DNA of 64,000 nucleotides from Cunninghamia lanceolata. Its lineage: Eukaryota; Streptophyta; Pinopsida; Cupressales; Cupressaceae. Where the stretch lies: contig BSBN01000242.1 in the NCBI GenBank assembly GCA_027924645.1, positions 1,302,001 to 1,366,000 on the forward strand, in the 5' to 3' direction. Below are positions 10,940-21,200 of this stretch, piece by piece. The notes beneath the pieces were generated by a model. It did no database searches and was not told the DNA's origin. It was given only the letters and a program-made list of their open reading frames with translations. Position 1 is the first letter of the stretch; each line of letters starts with the position of its first letter. Both the position numbers and the translations under genes were made by a program.

Positions 10940-12182
10940 TATTATGTCAGAAAATGTCCCCTTGGGGGCTTTTCCCTCTTAAGGTTTAGTTCACGGGTCC
11001 TTAAATTGCATTTAGAGCATCTTGCATGATAATTTTGACTCCCGATGAGAAAACCCTAAGGTTTCATGGCAAATGGGACTTAGGGGGTGCACTTATGATA
11101 AACCCTACCTGAAATAGGGGGGAGGACTTGGGCACACGCACCCTAGTCCTACCCTATTTTAGGTCAGGACCTATTTTTGGGTGTTGGTTTTATGACCGTT
11201 ATTAGGTCCTATGCCGACATCCTAAGTTTGAATTATGAAATTCTTAGCGGGAATGTTTGTAGTTGCATATATAAACATGATTAGTGATTCATTTGTAAAC
11301 TAGATGGAAACTAGATGAGCATTGTGATTTTGTGAAAGTGATTCAAGGCATTCATTATGTTGCAAAGAAGTATTTTGTGTTGTTATTGTGTTTGCATTTA
11401 TAGATTTGACATCCATCTCCTCATGGCATGAAGAGCATCTTCCTTCCATGAGATCTACACTATGAGGTGATATCAATTGTGTTTTCTATCATTTATCATT
11501 TGGATTTTGCCTCTGTCCCATAGGGATACACACTCTTTATCTGACAACGGTGTTTGGAAGACTTAAATGTCTCTCTGAGGCTTGACTGAGGCAAGCCTCT
11601 AAACACCACAACCCCCAACCCACTTTTCTGTGATTGTAGGTTACATGTTTCGAAAGTGAAAGAAGTGGAGTTGCGGGAGAGCAGTGCAAACTGTTAGAAT
11701 TGCAGATCTGCGAAGAAAACCAGGGCTTGGACTTGGGTGCCCGCTCATTAGTCCTTCGGATCCCGCAACAGTGAAATCTCTGGAACAACAAGACTGTGTT
11801 GCAGACAACATTCCCAGATCCTGAAAAAAATTGAGGCACTGGACTAGGGAACCCACTCGTTAGTCCTTGACTTTTCCGCACACTGAACTTTGAAATCTGG
11901 TATGTATTTTGTTGTCATTTGATATCTCTATGTGCGATCATTTTTCGTAATTTGTCTGTTTGTTTACGATTTCATGAAATTAGGGTTTTGAGAAAAAATG
12001 GACTTGATTGAACAATAAATTCATACAATTCTAATCTTCCCCTATGTTCCAAGTGATAAGAGATCTATAGTAGAGTTCTCTACTCAGTTGAATGTCCTTG
12101 AATGTTTAGTGGTGAAAGGAGGATCAACACAAACCATTTACAAACATCATTTGGACATCTTCCCCCCTTTTCATATTAAACA
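10940..12182 (+). repeat. 5' LTR of element A
   Basis: Aligns end to end with 16106-17347. Contains TATATAAA at 11268-11275 and an AATAAA word near 12016. The block around 11250-11650 also aligns with the inverted LTR G at 59902-61149. Confidence 0.9.
11268..11275 (+). promoter_or_regulatory. TATA box of element A LTR
   Basis: TATATAAA in the setting GTTGCATATATAAACATG. The 3' LTR has TATATAAG at the same place (16434-16441), and inverted relative G has TATATAA at 60835-60841, so the position is conserved across the family. Confidence 0.6.
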
Positions 12183-12198
12183 TTTTGGTGAACCCGTG
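12183..12198 (+). other. Primer binding site candidate of element A
   Basis: TTTTGGTGAACCCGTG directly follows the 5' LTR. The first 14 bases recur in inverted form exactly at the LTR edge of G (59888-59901), so the site is conserved between two diverged elements. It is not the initiator-Met site; I cannot name the tRNA. Confidence 0.65.
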
Positions 12199-12639
12199 TT
12201 TTTGGAGTTTTTGCACCTTGCTGAGTGTTGTACTTCAGATTTACATTCATTTCAATCATTCATTCATTTCATTTTTCATCTTATTGCATTTGAAAAATTA
12301 CAAAACAATTGAAAATTTTGAAAAATTTGGCATTTTTAGCTTGCATTTTCAAATAATTTGAATTAGTTGGCATTTAATTTCATAAAAATTTTGTCATTAT
12401 CATCAGATCTGATTTAAAATATATAAATTTTTCATTCACTGTTCATTTACATTGCATTTTCATGATCAAATTGTTAAAAATTGCTTGAAATTGTGCATTT
12501 TCCCATATAACCTAGTTTTCCATTAGCTAGGGTTTGTAATCAAAATCTTGTTTCAGATTTTACTACCCTTTAAAAACACTCATTATGACTGATTTCTAAC
12601 TGTAGTGTTGCATCATAGTGGTTTTCTTGCAAAATTTCA

Positions 12640-13410
12640 TGTCTAGGGTTTGAAAACTTTGTTTTTCACTAGATTTGGCCTTATCGTCTCTCTAGAATTG
12701 TATCATAGGTGTGTTGTGAAGGATTCTTCTGCATTAATTGGTTGTTACTAGGGTTATAATCTTCTCCCCCTCCTAAAATTCTTTACAACACCCTTTTCAT
12801 TGGACCTTTGCATTAAAAATTGGTGAAAATTGCATATTTTAATGTATTTTCACTAAGTTTTGGCTTGTCATCATTATAAGATTGCATCATAAGTGTGTTG
12901 TGAAGGATTTTTCTGCACTAATTAGATGTTATCAGGGTTATTATCTTTTTCACCTCCTCAAATTATTTACAACACCCTTTTTATTAGGCCTTTGCATTAA
13001 AAATTTGTGAAATTTTGCATATTTTAGCTATATTTTCACTAGGGTTTGACTTAGATTGGCACTATAGGCGTGTTGTCACGGATTTTATTGCATTATGTGA
13101 TTGATATCACTGTTATAACCTGCTATCCATCACAATTTTCCTTACAACACTCTTTCTCTTACTCGCATTGAAAATTGTTGAAAATTTGCATATTTTAGCA
13201 CATTTTCACTAGGTTTTGACTTGTCATCACTCTAGGTTTGCATCAAAAGCATGTTGTGAAGGATATTATTGCTTTGTTGGACTGATATTGGACATATTAT
13301 TTTCTTCCCCTGATAAATTTCCTTACAACACCTTTTCTTTCACTCATTTGCATTGAAAAAAGTTGAAAAAAATAAAGCATTTTAGGTCATTTTCACACAT
13401 AGTCTTGCAT
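12640..13410 (+). repeat. About 180-bp tandem array inside element A
   Basis: Four diverged copies are aligned on GTGTTGTGAAGGAT near 12711, 12895, 13069 and 13250 (spacings about 184, 174 and 181 bp). Each copy holds TTTTCACTAGG-TTTG, TTGCATCATA, the GTGTTGTGAAGG word, CTTACAACACCCTTTT and GCATTGAAAATT-GTGAAAATTGCATATTTTA in that order. It lies in the untranslated leader between the primer site and the ORF. Confidence 0.8.
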
Positions 13411-13419
13411 TCATATACC

Positions 13420-14363
13420 ATGAATTCTCCTTGTCATTCATCTTTGGAAGATTTATTTGAGTACATTATTTTTCAAATTCACTGATAAACATCCTCAAGC
13501 ATTGCATCAAATTGCATACATCTATGGTATTGACTTGACCGTAAGCACTACCTGTGACATCCTTCGAACAATAGCCTATTTTGAAAGCTTCCTCACTATT
13601 GTGGGTGTGTTCCATTCAATCTTGGAAAACCTCACTAATTTCATTTCTAAAAACAATCATGGGGAAAGTAGTAGTGAAAACATCATTCCTTCTCTCCCCT
13701 CATTTCATGACGACATAATGGACATCCTTTCTGAGACCTATGAGAATGATATAGCACTGGGTGATTCATCAAACAAAGAGACTTGTCCCAACATAACCCC
13801 ACTTGGTGAGGATATTTTGGCACAAGAAGAAGATATCATTGACACATTTCTTAACACTACTTCGCCATCCCTTCCTGATCTCCTTGGCTAGGATGATGCT
13901 TTGGGTGATGCAGATTCCCTTTGTGAACATTTGCTTCAACTTGTTGAAATTAAAAATTTACCACCCTGATGTTCAAGAAATTCTCAACTACATCTTAAAC
14001 AGAGAAAAAAATCGTGCATATTTACCTGAACCTTCACATACCTTGGAAAACAATGAAATTTCACATGACATTGAAGAATAAACTATCCCTCAAACCCAAG
14101 GTATTCCAACACCCTATATATGGACTGAAATGGGCACTTTTCGGGTTCCTCAACAACCTAAATCAATTGGAAAGAGAATTATAAAAGCTCCTACATCACC
14201 CCATTTACCTGACATAGAAAATTGCAATATTCCCTCTCTACCATCATTAATAGACAACCCTCCTACAAGGATACCTTTATAACCTCATGAAAATATGGAA
14301 GAGAGAAGAAGAGATAAAGCCTTAACCATTAAAGTAAAGATCAAGATCTGTGACGACCGCTAG
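13420..14363 (+). pseudogene. Unknown ORF of element A, frame-shifted
   Basis: An ATG at 13420-13422 starts a frame that shifts after about 20 codons into a long open stretch (to TAG at 13889-13891, then TGA at 13967-13969). It shifts again near 13965 into a frame running to 14363, with TAA at 14080 and about 14281. Together they would give about 310 residues, acidic and Ser/Thr/Pro-rich, with FHDDIMDILSETYENDIALG near 13707 and PDVQEILNYILNREKNRAYL near 13970. I see no gag zinc knuckle, protease or polymerase motif and do not recognise the family. Position after the leader suggests a gag-like or element-specific protein. Confidence 0.45.
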
Positions 14364-15240
14364 CCCGGTTATCCCTATAGGTAAATATTTCTAACCCTTT
14401 ACCTTCGTGTTTTGTTTCCCTCATGATGTGTTGTGTTGTTTAGGCCTCCTAGGATGACCCTTGATACTCTTGTAAGGTCAAGGATACTAGGAGACCGCCT
14501 CTGTTGTGACCTTCTTCTATTTGTATAATTATTCTTCTATATTGTTTCTCCTCTATTTTCATTGTTGTGTGTTGTGTCTTAAGGACATAGTGTTGTGGTT
14601 GGTGACTTGGGGGCACCCTCCTATGTGGCTATCCCTAAGAAACTTGTTTCTCCTATCTTGATTTATTGTTTCCCTTCTTCTAGTGGTTCTATCTAGTGGG
14701 CGGATGATGAAAAACATATTATACTGATACGGAAGTAGTGTCCCTTCAGCGAGAAATAAAAAATGGACCAAGTCCATACATGACGACAGGGTTGATATAT
14801 ATTATCCGACACTTGGCTAGTAGAATCACTCTGTGTGATCTTGATGTTGTCTTATTGCACTTACAAACCATAACAATACTACTGCTCTGTGCATTTTGTT
14901 TATCTATAAATCTTGCCTTAGTTACACTCAGTTTTGAGATTTCTGCGGTATAGCCCCACGGTTATACTCAGTCTCTAAATCCATAGTATAACCTTGGCTC
15001 TCTATGTGAATGATCATATGCATTGTTGTTTATCATGATTATATGGATGCTAACACCTTTTTCTTGTAGGAAATTGTGTTCGTGGGAACATTTGGTGATC
15101 ATAAAGTACATGTCACCTCTAAGGGGCATGGGCCTTGCGAGAGCTCATGTTCCCTTGTGTGTTTTCTTCCTACCTTAATGTGCTTGATATTGTTCCATGA
15201 TATCAACCACCTTAAGGTGGGGGCATATATAAGGTAAGCT
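14364..15240 (+). other. Internal non-coding part of element A
   Basis: No coding domain. An imperfect inverted repeat lies near 14446-14495 (TCCTAGGATGACCCTTGA against TCAAGGATACTAGGA). The phrases CTCAGTTTTGAGATT and CTCAGTCTCTAAATC near 14930-14975 look like a short duplication. Confidence 0.5.
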
Positions 15241-15289
15241 ATCTGATTTAGATGCTAGCAAAGTGTGTTTGTAAAACTTGAATCTACTA

Positions 15290-15430
15290 AAATCACTTAA
15301 GCCCTCTGTGGAGGTGGGATATCGTGCACATCCTTTTTATTTTAAGCCCTCTGTGTGAGACAGGGATGGTGTATTTCTCAAGAAGATTGCACAATCCTTT
15401 CATTTTCAAAAAGTCCTCTAAGCAGGCGGG
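15290..15430 (+). repeat. Short duplication of an AAGCCCTCTGTG phrase
   Basis: AAGCCCTCTGTGGAGGTGGG near 15299 and AAGCCCTCTGTGTGAGACAG near 15345, each followed by an ATCCTTT-ATTTT phrase, with a weaker third unit near 15410 (AAGTCCTCTAAGCAGGCGGG). The period is about 46-65 bp and irregular. Confidence 0.5.
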
Positions 15431-15599
15431 GAGCGGATCTGAGACTATCCTAACCCTTAAGCGTGTCTTCGGTGATTGTTGTGGCAAAGCCCAATCATCA
15501 ATGTGTGCCTATAATGTGCCTGAGATGGTGATGAACCTAGAAATAGGTACACTCCATTGCTTGTCTGTTGTGTTTTCTCTATGTCTTCCACGTGTGTGT

Positions 15600-15812
15600 G
15601 TATGGCATGTTTGTTCCCAAGCATAGTTTAAAGATTGGTGGCGATGAGTCCCTCCTATGATTTGGGATTTGTATGGCGTGTTTGTTCTCAAGTGCAGTCT
15701 TAAAGACTGGTGGTGATAGTCCCTCCTACACTCTTAGATTTGTTTTGCACATCTGTTGCCCATATGCAGTTTAAAAATCAGTGGCGATGAGTCCCTCCTA
15801 CATTATGGGTAG
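15600..15812 (+). repeat. 71-bp tandem repeat, three copies, in element A
   Basis: Copies start at 15600, 15671 and 15742, exactly 71 bp apart. Each carries GTATGGCATGTTTGTTC-like sequence, a GCAGTTTAAAGA block and GGTGGCGATGAGTCCCTCCT near its end. Divergence is modest. Confidence 0.85.
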
Positions 15813-15916
15813 TGTGTTTACTTTCCTTGTACTGGCATTTGCATTTCATATATATGAGAAAAAGAAAAAGAAAAAGAAATAATCATTGCGTTTACTGCAT
15901 TTACTGTGTTTTGCAT

Positions 15917-16026
15917 GTCTTCAATACTATCTTCTTCGTATTTTGCGTGACTGTAACTGTCTTCTCCGTGTTTTGTGTGCCTGTTACTATCTTCATTGTG
16001 ATTGGCGTGTCTTCTCTGTGCTTGGC
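15917..16026 (+). repeat. 30-bp tandem repeat, three and a half copies, in element A
   Basis: Units start at 15917, 15947 and 15977 with a partial unit from 16007, built on ACTGTCTTCTCCGTGTTTTG. It lies just upstream of the purine tract. Hydrophobic ORFs here are repeat translation. Confidence 0.7.
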
Positions 16027-16090
16027 ATGTTTACTGTGTTTGTTGACCATACTTTAATGCATGTATTGACCTTGCGTTTATACATACATT

Positions 16091-16105
16091 AAAGTGGGGG
16101 CTAAA
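16091..16105 (+). other. Polypurine tract candidate of element A
   Basis: AAAGTGGGGGCTAAA directly precedes the TG of the 3' LTR, the place where plus-strand priming is expected. Confidence 0.6.
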
Positions 16106-17347
16106 TGTTATGTCAAAAAATGTCCCCTTGGAGGCTTTTCCCTCTTAAGGTTTAGCTCCCGAGTCCTTAAATTGCATTTAGAGCATCTTGCATGATAATT
16201 TTGACTCCCGATGAGAAAACCCTGAGGTTTCATGGCAAATGGGACTTAGGGGGTGCACTTATGATAAACCCTACCTGAAATAGGGGGGAGGACTTGGGCG
16301 CCCGCGCCCTAGTCCTGCCCTATTTTAGGTTAGAACCTATTTTTGGGTTTCAGTTTTATGACTGTTATTAGGTCCTATGCCGACATCCTAAGTTTGAATT
16401 ATGAAATTCTTAGCGGGAATGTTTGTAGTTGAATATATAAGCATGATTAGTAATTCATTTGTAAACTAGATGGAAACTAGATGAGCATTGTGATTTTGTG
16501 AAAGTGATTCAAGGCATTCATTGTGTTGCAAAGCAGTATTTTGTGTTGTTATTGTGTTTGCATTTGTAGATTTAACATCCATCTTCTCATGGCATGAAGA
16601 GCATCTTCCTTCCATGAGATCTATACTACAAGGTGATATCAATTGTGTTTTCTATCATTTATCATTTGGATTTTGCCTCTATCCTACAGGGATACACACT
16701 CTTTATCTGACAATGGTGTTCCGAAGACTTGAATGTCTCTCTGGGGCTTGACTGAGGCAAGCCTCTAAACACCACAACCCCCAACCCACTTTTTTGTAAT
16801 TGTAGGTTATAGGTTTCAGAAGCAAAAGAAGTGGAGTTGTAGGAGAGTAGTGCAGACTATCAGAATTGTAGATCTGAGAAGAAAACTAGGGCTTGGACTT
16901 GGGCGCCTGCTCATTAGTCCTCTGGATCGCACAACAGTGAAATCTCTGGAACAACAAGACTGTGTTGCAGACAACATTCCTAGATCCTGACAAAAATTGA
17001 GGCACTGGACTAGGGTGCCCGCTCATTAATCCCTGACTTTTCTGCACACCTAACTTCAAAATCTTGTATGTATTTGGTTGTCAGTTGATATCTCTGTGTG
17101 CGATCATTTTTTGTAATTTGTCTGTTTGTTTACGATTTCATGAAATTAGGGTTTTGAGCATAATTGGACTTAATTGAACAATAAATTCATACAATTCCAA
17201 TCTTCCCCTATGTTCCAAGTGACAAGAGATCCGTAGTAGAGTTCTCTACTCGGTTGAATGTCCTAAAATGTTTAGTGGTGAAAGGAGGATCAACACAAAC
17301 CCTTTACAAACACCATTTGGACATCTTCCCCCTTTTCATATTAAACA
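16106..17347 (+). repeat. 3' LTR of element A
   Basis: Full-length partner of 10940-12182, with intact TG and CA ends, followed by target duplication ACATC (17348-17352). Confidence 0.9.
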
Positions 17348-17352
17348 ACATC

Positions 17353-18144
17353 TAGCAAACACTTTAGCACACATTTAGTACTAGCAAGAAAGCTCCATTA
17401 TTCACTACATCATCATAAGAGCATTGATATCTACTAAACATCCTAGACATATTGCATGATTGATTAATGTCTTCAATCATTGTACCAAATCACTAAATTA
17501 CTATCCAATAATTTGACAAAAGGGAGAAATATTCTTTGTCTAGCAAACTCTACTATCCACATTACCATTTTTATGCAAGTTACAAAATCAAGCAAGTGGA
17601 TCTCAAACCTAAAATTCAGTAAAGTTCATATCCATGTCACATTTAAATCCACACAAAAGGGTCAAATTTGTAGATGAGCAATGAATTTTGCAAATGCATA
17701 AGGTAGTTTTGTAGTCATAAAAATGACCCAAACAATCGAACAAAAAATTTATTGATTCATATCTAATTGTCTAACATGTCATAACTTTATGATGTAGGGG
17801 AAATTCAATTGGAAATATCTGGTAGAGTTAAACTAGCATCAAACTAAGAGCTAAATACCATTTATTTATTTATTTAAAATTTCACAATTATTTCAAAATA
17901 ACTCTACAAATTTGGATAAAATTAGTGTTTGAGTTATATCCAAAAAATGCTTTGGATGTGGCTCATAATTTTGACAACCAATTCTTCTTTTACAACATTT
18001 TTTGATTAAGTGATACTCTTGTGTATATTTCTAAAATTCTTCAATTAAGGATTTTAAGGCTTCAACTATGACTTCATATTTCCATGGGAGTCTAATAGAG
18101 AATGCTCATAGTTCATTATTATTCGGGTCCCCAACTCTTCTATG
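17353..18144. other. Spacer between elements A and B, no gene seen
   Basis: AT-rich host DNA. CCTCC at 18145-18149 is the left target duplication of element B; the sequence resumes after 37876. Confidence 0.6.
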
Positions 18145-18572
18145 CCTCCTATTGGTGCCTGCTGCTGGTTCAGGTTTCAACTATTCATCTGCAGGCACTT
18201 TTCAGAAAAATCAAAAAATTCTAGGTCTTTCGGCCTTTGCAGTTGAAAAATGCAAAAAACAATTGTATGTGCATGGCCATTTGTATTTACATGCAGGTCC
18301 AAAGGTACATTCAGGCATACAAGTCAGTTTGTATGTTCAATCGGCCTCTAAAATAGTAAAAATTGGTTGTATGCATTTCACAATGCATATCGGGTTGGTA
18401 TATGCATTGAGGAATATGTCGCAGGTTCTGGGAATATGCTGCGTTTGTATCTAAGGGATTGCATGTATATCGCATTGTATGTTCAGACATACAATGGGTA
18501 GATGCAAGCAGACATACAACGGAAAGGTACTGTCATGCCCACATTTTCCTTGTGGTCACAACACACATCGCA

Positions 18573-18609
18573 CGTGTCATAACCACATCTGTCATGTGGT
18601 TATGACACG
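18573..18609. repeat. 16-bp perfect inverted repeat with 5-nt loop
   Basis: CGTGTCATAACCACAT (18573-18588) pairs perfectly with ATGTGGTTATGACACG (18594-18609) around CTGTC. It lies 42 bp inside the left end of S. Confidence 0.9.
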
Positions 18610-20011
18610 AGATATGAAAAACTTTTCTCACACTGTCCTAAAAAACCCTTTCGCATGCGTACGCATGCTCAACGGTGTTCTCTCAAGGCGAAACACTATA
18701 CTCATCGGCGGAATACAAGTACAATGGCGTGCAACCAGAAGCATATAGATCAACAAGAGGGTCTATACAATGCTGCTAACGTCATTGCAAGAGTGAGATT
18801 ACCAAAGTTCTTAAATCGAACCCTCGGCAATGTTCGGTAGCAGAATGCCTTACGGCGTTAGTGGGAATTACGCTGCACTCATTTACGCACGTGGTTCGCT
18901 GATAGAGGAACCACTCCCCACGACGCCTTGTTCTGACTAAACCGGCTAGTGATCTCCCTATTTAGTCATTTTTCAGCCAGGCACGGTTGTCTGTCTCCTC
19001 TCTTGTTTCCTGAAACATACTCCTCCTATGACTTAGCATTTTCAACAAGGCGGTTTGGTTGCCCTCTCTTCCCTTTCCACAAGTTCTTAAGTTGGATTAT
19101 ATCTTTATCGCCCTTACCTTAACTATCTCTTAGTTCATTCAGTGTGTTTATATTTCGGTCTCTCTCTCTCTTTCATTTTCTATACTTTCTTTATGTGCAT
19201 CCTGTCCTTTCTTCATGATTTACGTCAATTAGGGTTATCACTGCAGTTATTGTTGATATTAAACCTAATTTCAGGATGATCTAGGTCACAAAGGCTGGTT
19301 TACTATTTCGCTGGACTCGGTCTCCTAATCTTCCCCGATCTAGGTTCCTCCTCTTCGTAAATACTTAGTCAACTTGTTCCTAAGCACAATTGACAGAAGG
19401 GTCCGTCAACTTAGTTCTCTTATCCCGTGTGAGAAATGTCGCGCATTTTCTCCTCTGTGTTTTCCAATGTTAGTTTTTTCCCTCTTCGGAACCTCTTACA
19501 GGTTTACATATGAGATCGTTTGCTACAGTTGAGATTAATATGGCCACAAGGATTGTCAGTGGTGGCTTCTTAAGTTTATTTCCAGTGTTCTTTTGAGCAA
19601 AGAGTTGTGTAATTTTCTTCTTCATTTTCCGGGTGATTATTAGTACGTTAACAGTTGAAACTTCCGAGAAACTCTTTCCAGAGTATCACTGAATATTCCT
19701 AAACTCTCTTTACATTATAATTTTATTTTCTCTTGTTTAGAATTACTGTTGTTACTGTTACTCTTGATTACGATTCATACACTGATTGTAATTCGTATGA
19801 CGTTGTCAATAGATGTAGGTGGTTCACCACTTTATAAAACTCTGTTCATGGTAATATATCTCCTTTGGTTGTTGTGTTCAACACTTAATAACATCTACTG
19901 TGAGAATATAATTGTTATATATATATATTTTTTTCTCCATATCCATGAAACATAGTTTATAACGATTTTAAACGAAGGCCCAATAAATTGGTTCATAGAT
20001 TTACTCTTATG

Positions 20012-20017
<6 letters not shown>
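18610..20017. other. Left part of insertion S, no gene seen
   Basis: Mixed-composition DNA with CT-rich runs near 18960-19200. No domain or long ORF with family resemblance. Confidence 0.5.
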
Positions 20018-20052
<35 letters not shown>

Positions 20053-20260
20053 CATACATATATATATATAATATATTTATTTTAATGTCTATGTAATGGA
20101 CGAATTGGTTTACCACAACCGATATATCTATATCTCTATATATATATATATATATATATAATCATTATTACATTATATATATAGCTATATACATAGACAT
20201 ATATAGTATATATATATATATATGCCTATATATATAAAGCTATATATATAAAAAAAAACT
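20018..20260. repeat. (TA)n microsatellites in S, left cluster
   Basis: Runs at about 20018-20046, 20136-20160 and 20206-20222, separated by ATATATAG and CATATA variants. Confidence 0.85.
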
Positions 20261-20378
20261 GTATTTATATTACAAATACACCACTCATATGTTAGGGCCC
20301 AAGCCCTAACATTTTTTATTGCTTTAGATTCACAACAGACGGCGGCCATGGGCGGCGTGACAGAGGAGCAGGGCCGGT

Positions 20379-20490
20379 GGTGGCCGCAGAGCGGCGGGCA
20401 AGACCTGCGGTGGCCGCAGAGCGGCGGGCCAGACCTGCGGTGGCCGCAGAGCGGCGGGCCAGACCTGCGGTGGCCGCAGAGCGGCGGGCC
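20379..20490. repeat. GC-rich 30-bp minisatellite, nearly four copies
   Basis: Units start at 20379, 20409, 20439 and 20469 (partial). Units 2 and 3 are identical and unit 1 differs by one base. Each contains GGTGGCCGCAGAGCGGCGGG then AGACCTGC. All three minus-strand frames stay open across it because 30 is divisible by three; this is not evidence of coding. Confidence 0.9.
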
Positions 20491-20528
20491 TGATGCAGGC
20501 CGCGGGAGGCATAAGGAATAGGGGGGGA

Positions 20529-20600
20529 TGTGGAGTGGGACGGAGCCCCACCCACATTCCCACGACGTGGGGTGTGGGTGGGGCTCCGCCCCACTCCACA
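20529..20600. repeat. 72-bp near-perfect GC-rich hairpin
   Basis: The left arm 20529-20563 (TGTGGAGTGGGACGGAGCCC, then CACCCACATTCCCAC) pairs with the right arm 20567-20600, with one mismatch and one small bulge around a GAC loop. It sits in a GC-rich island (20330-20660) inside very AT-rich DNA. Confidence 0.85.
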
Positions 20601-20739
20601 CCTTCATATATATGCAAGAGGGTCTGCGGTGGGGATTTCTCCCCACCGCCTATTCCAAAACTGCGACTGTCTTCAAAGCCGCGGCTTAACCTTTAACAGT
20701 CTTTCACAAATCGTTGATTATTATCAATAATAATATATT

Positions 20740-20741
20740 TT

Positions 20742-20784
<43 letters not shown>

Positions 20785-20786
20785 TC

Positions 20787-20835
<49 letters not shown>

Positions 20836-20873
20836 ACAACGATAATATATTTATATATATATATATATATTTC

Positions 20874-20912
<39 letters not shown>

Positions 20913-21155
20913 CTTTTTTTTTATATATTGATATATAACAATTATAATTACTTTCAATTTCTCTATTATTTTATAAAATGATAATTACTCAAAATGAGAA
21001 ATATATATATATCTCTATATATATATTTATAAATTATTTAGAGAAAAATATTCTTTATATATTTGTATATTCCAATTTCTACAATTTCTCAAATTCACTA
21101 CTCTATGCATTTTCTCCAAATCAACCTGTTATAAAGAAATTGTCATAACAATTAG

Positions 21156-21200
<45 letters not shown>
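20740..21200. repeat. (TA)n microsatellites in S, right cluster
   Basis: Long alternating A/T runs at about 20743-20776, 20792-20824, 20873-20910 and 21163-21197. Tyr/Ile-rich ORFs over them are artefacts. Confidence 0.9.

Larger units (their letters stand above)
10940..17347 (+). mobile_element. Element A: complete non-autonomous (LARD-like) LTR retrotransposon
   Basis: Two direct LTRs (10940-12182 and 16106-17347, 1,243 and 1,242 bp) flank 3,923 bp of internal DNA. The 5-bp target duplication ACATC lies at 10935-10939 and 17348-17352. The 3' LTR starts TGTTATGTCA; the 5' copy reads TATTATGTCA, a G-to-A change in the terminal TG. Both end in ATATTAAACA. A primer-site candidate follows the 5' LTR and a purine-rich tract precedes the 3' LTR. 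No reverse transcriptase, integrase, RNase H or protease is present. The inside holds tandem arrays of about 180, 71 and 30 bp and one unknown broken ORF. Sampled LTR stretches look about 95% alike. Confidence 0.9.

Noticed and set aside
20185..20646. GC-rich ORFs in three minus-strand frames
   Set aside because: A 30-bp repeat keeps all frames open; identical units explain the repeated peptides.
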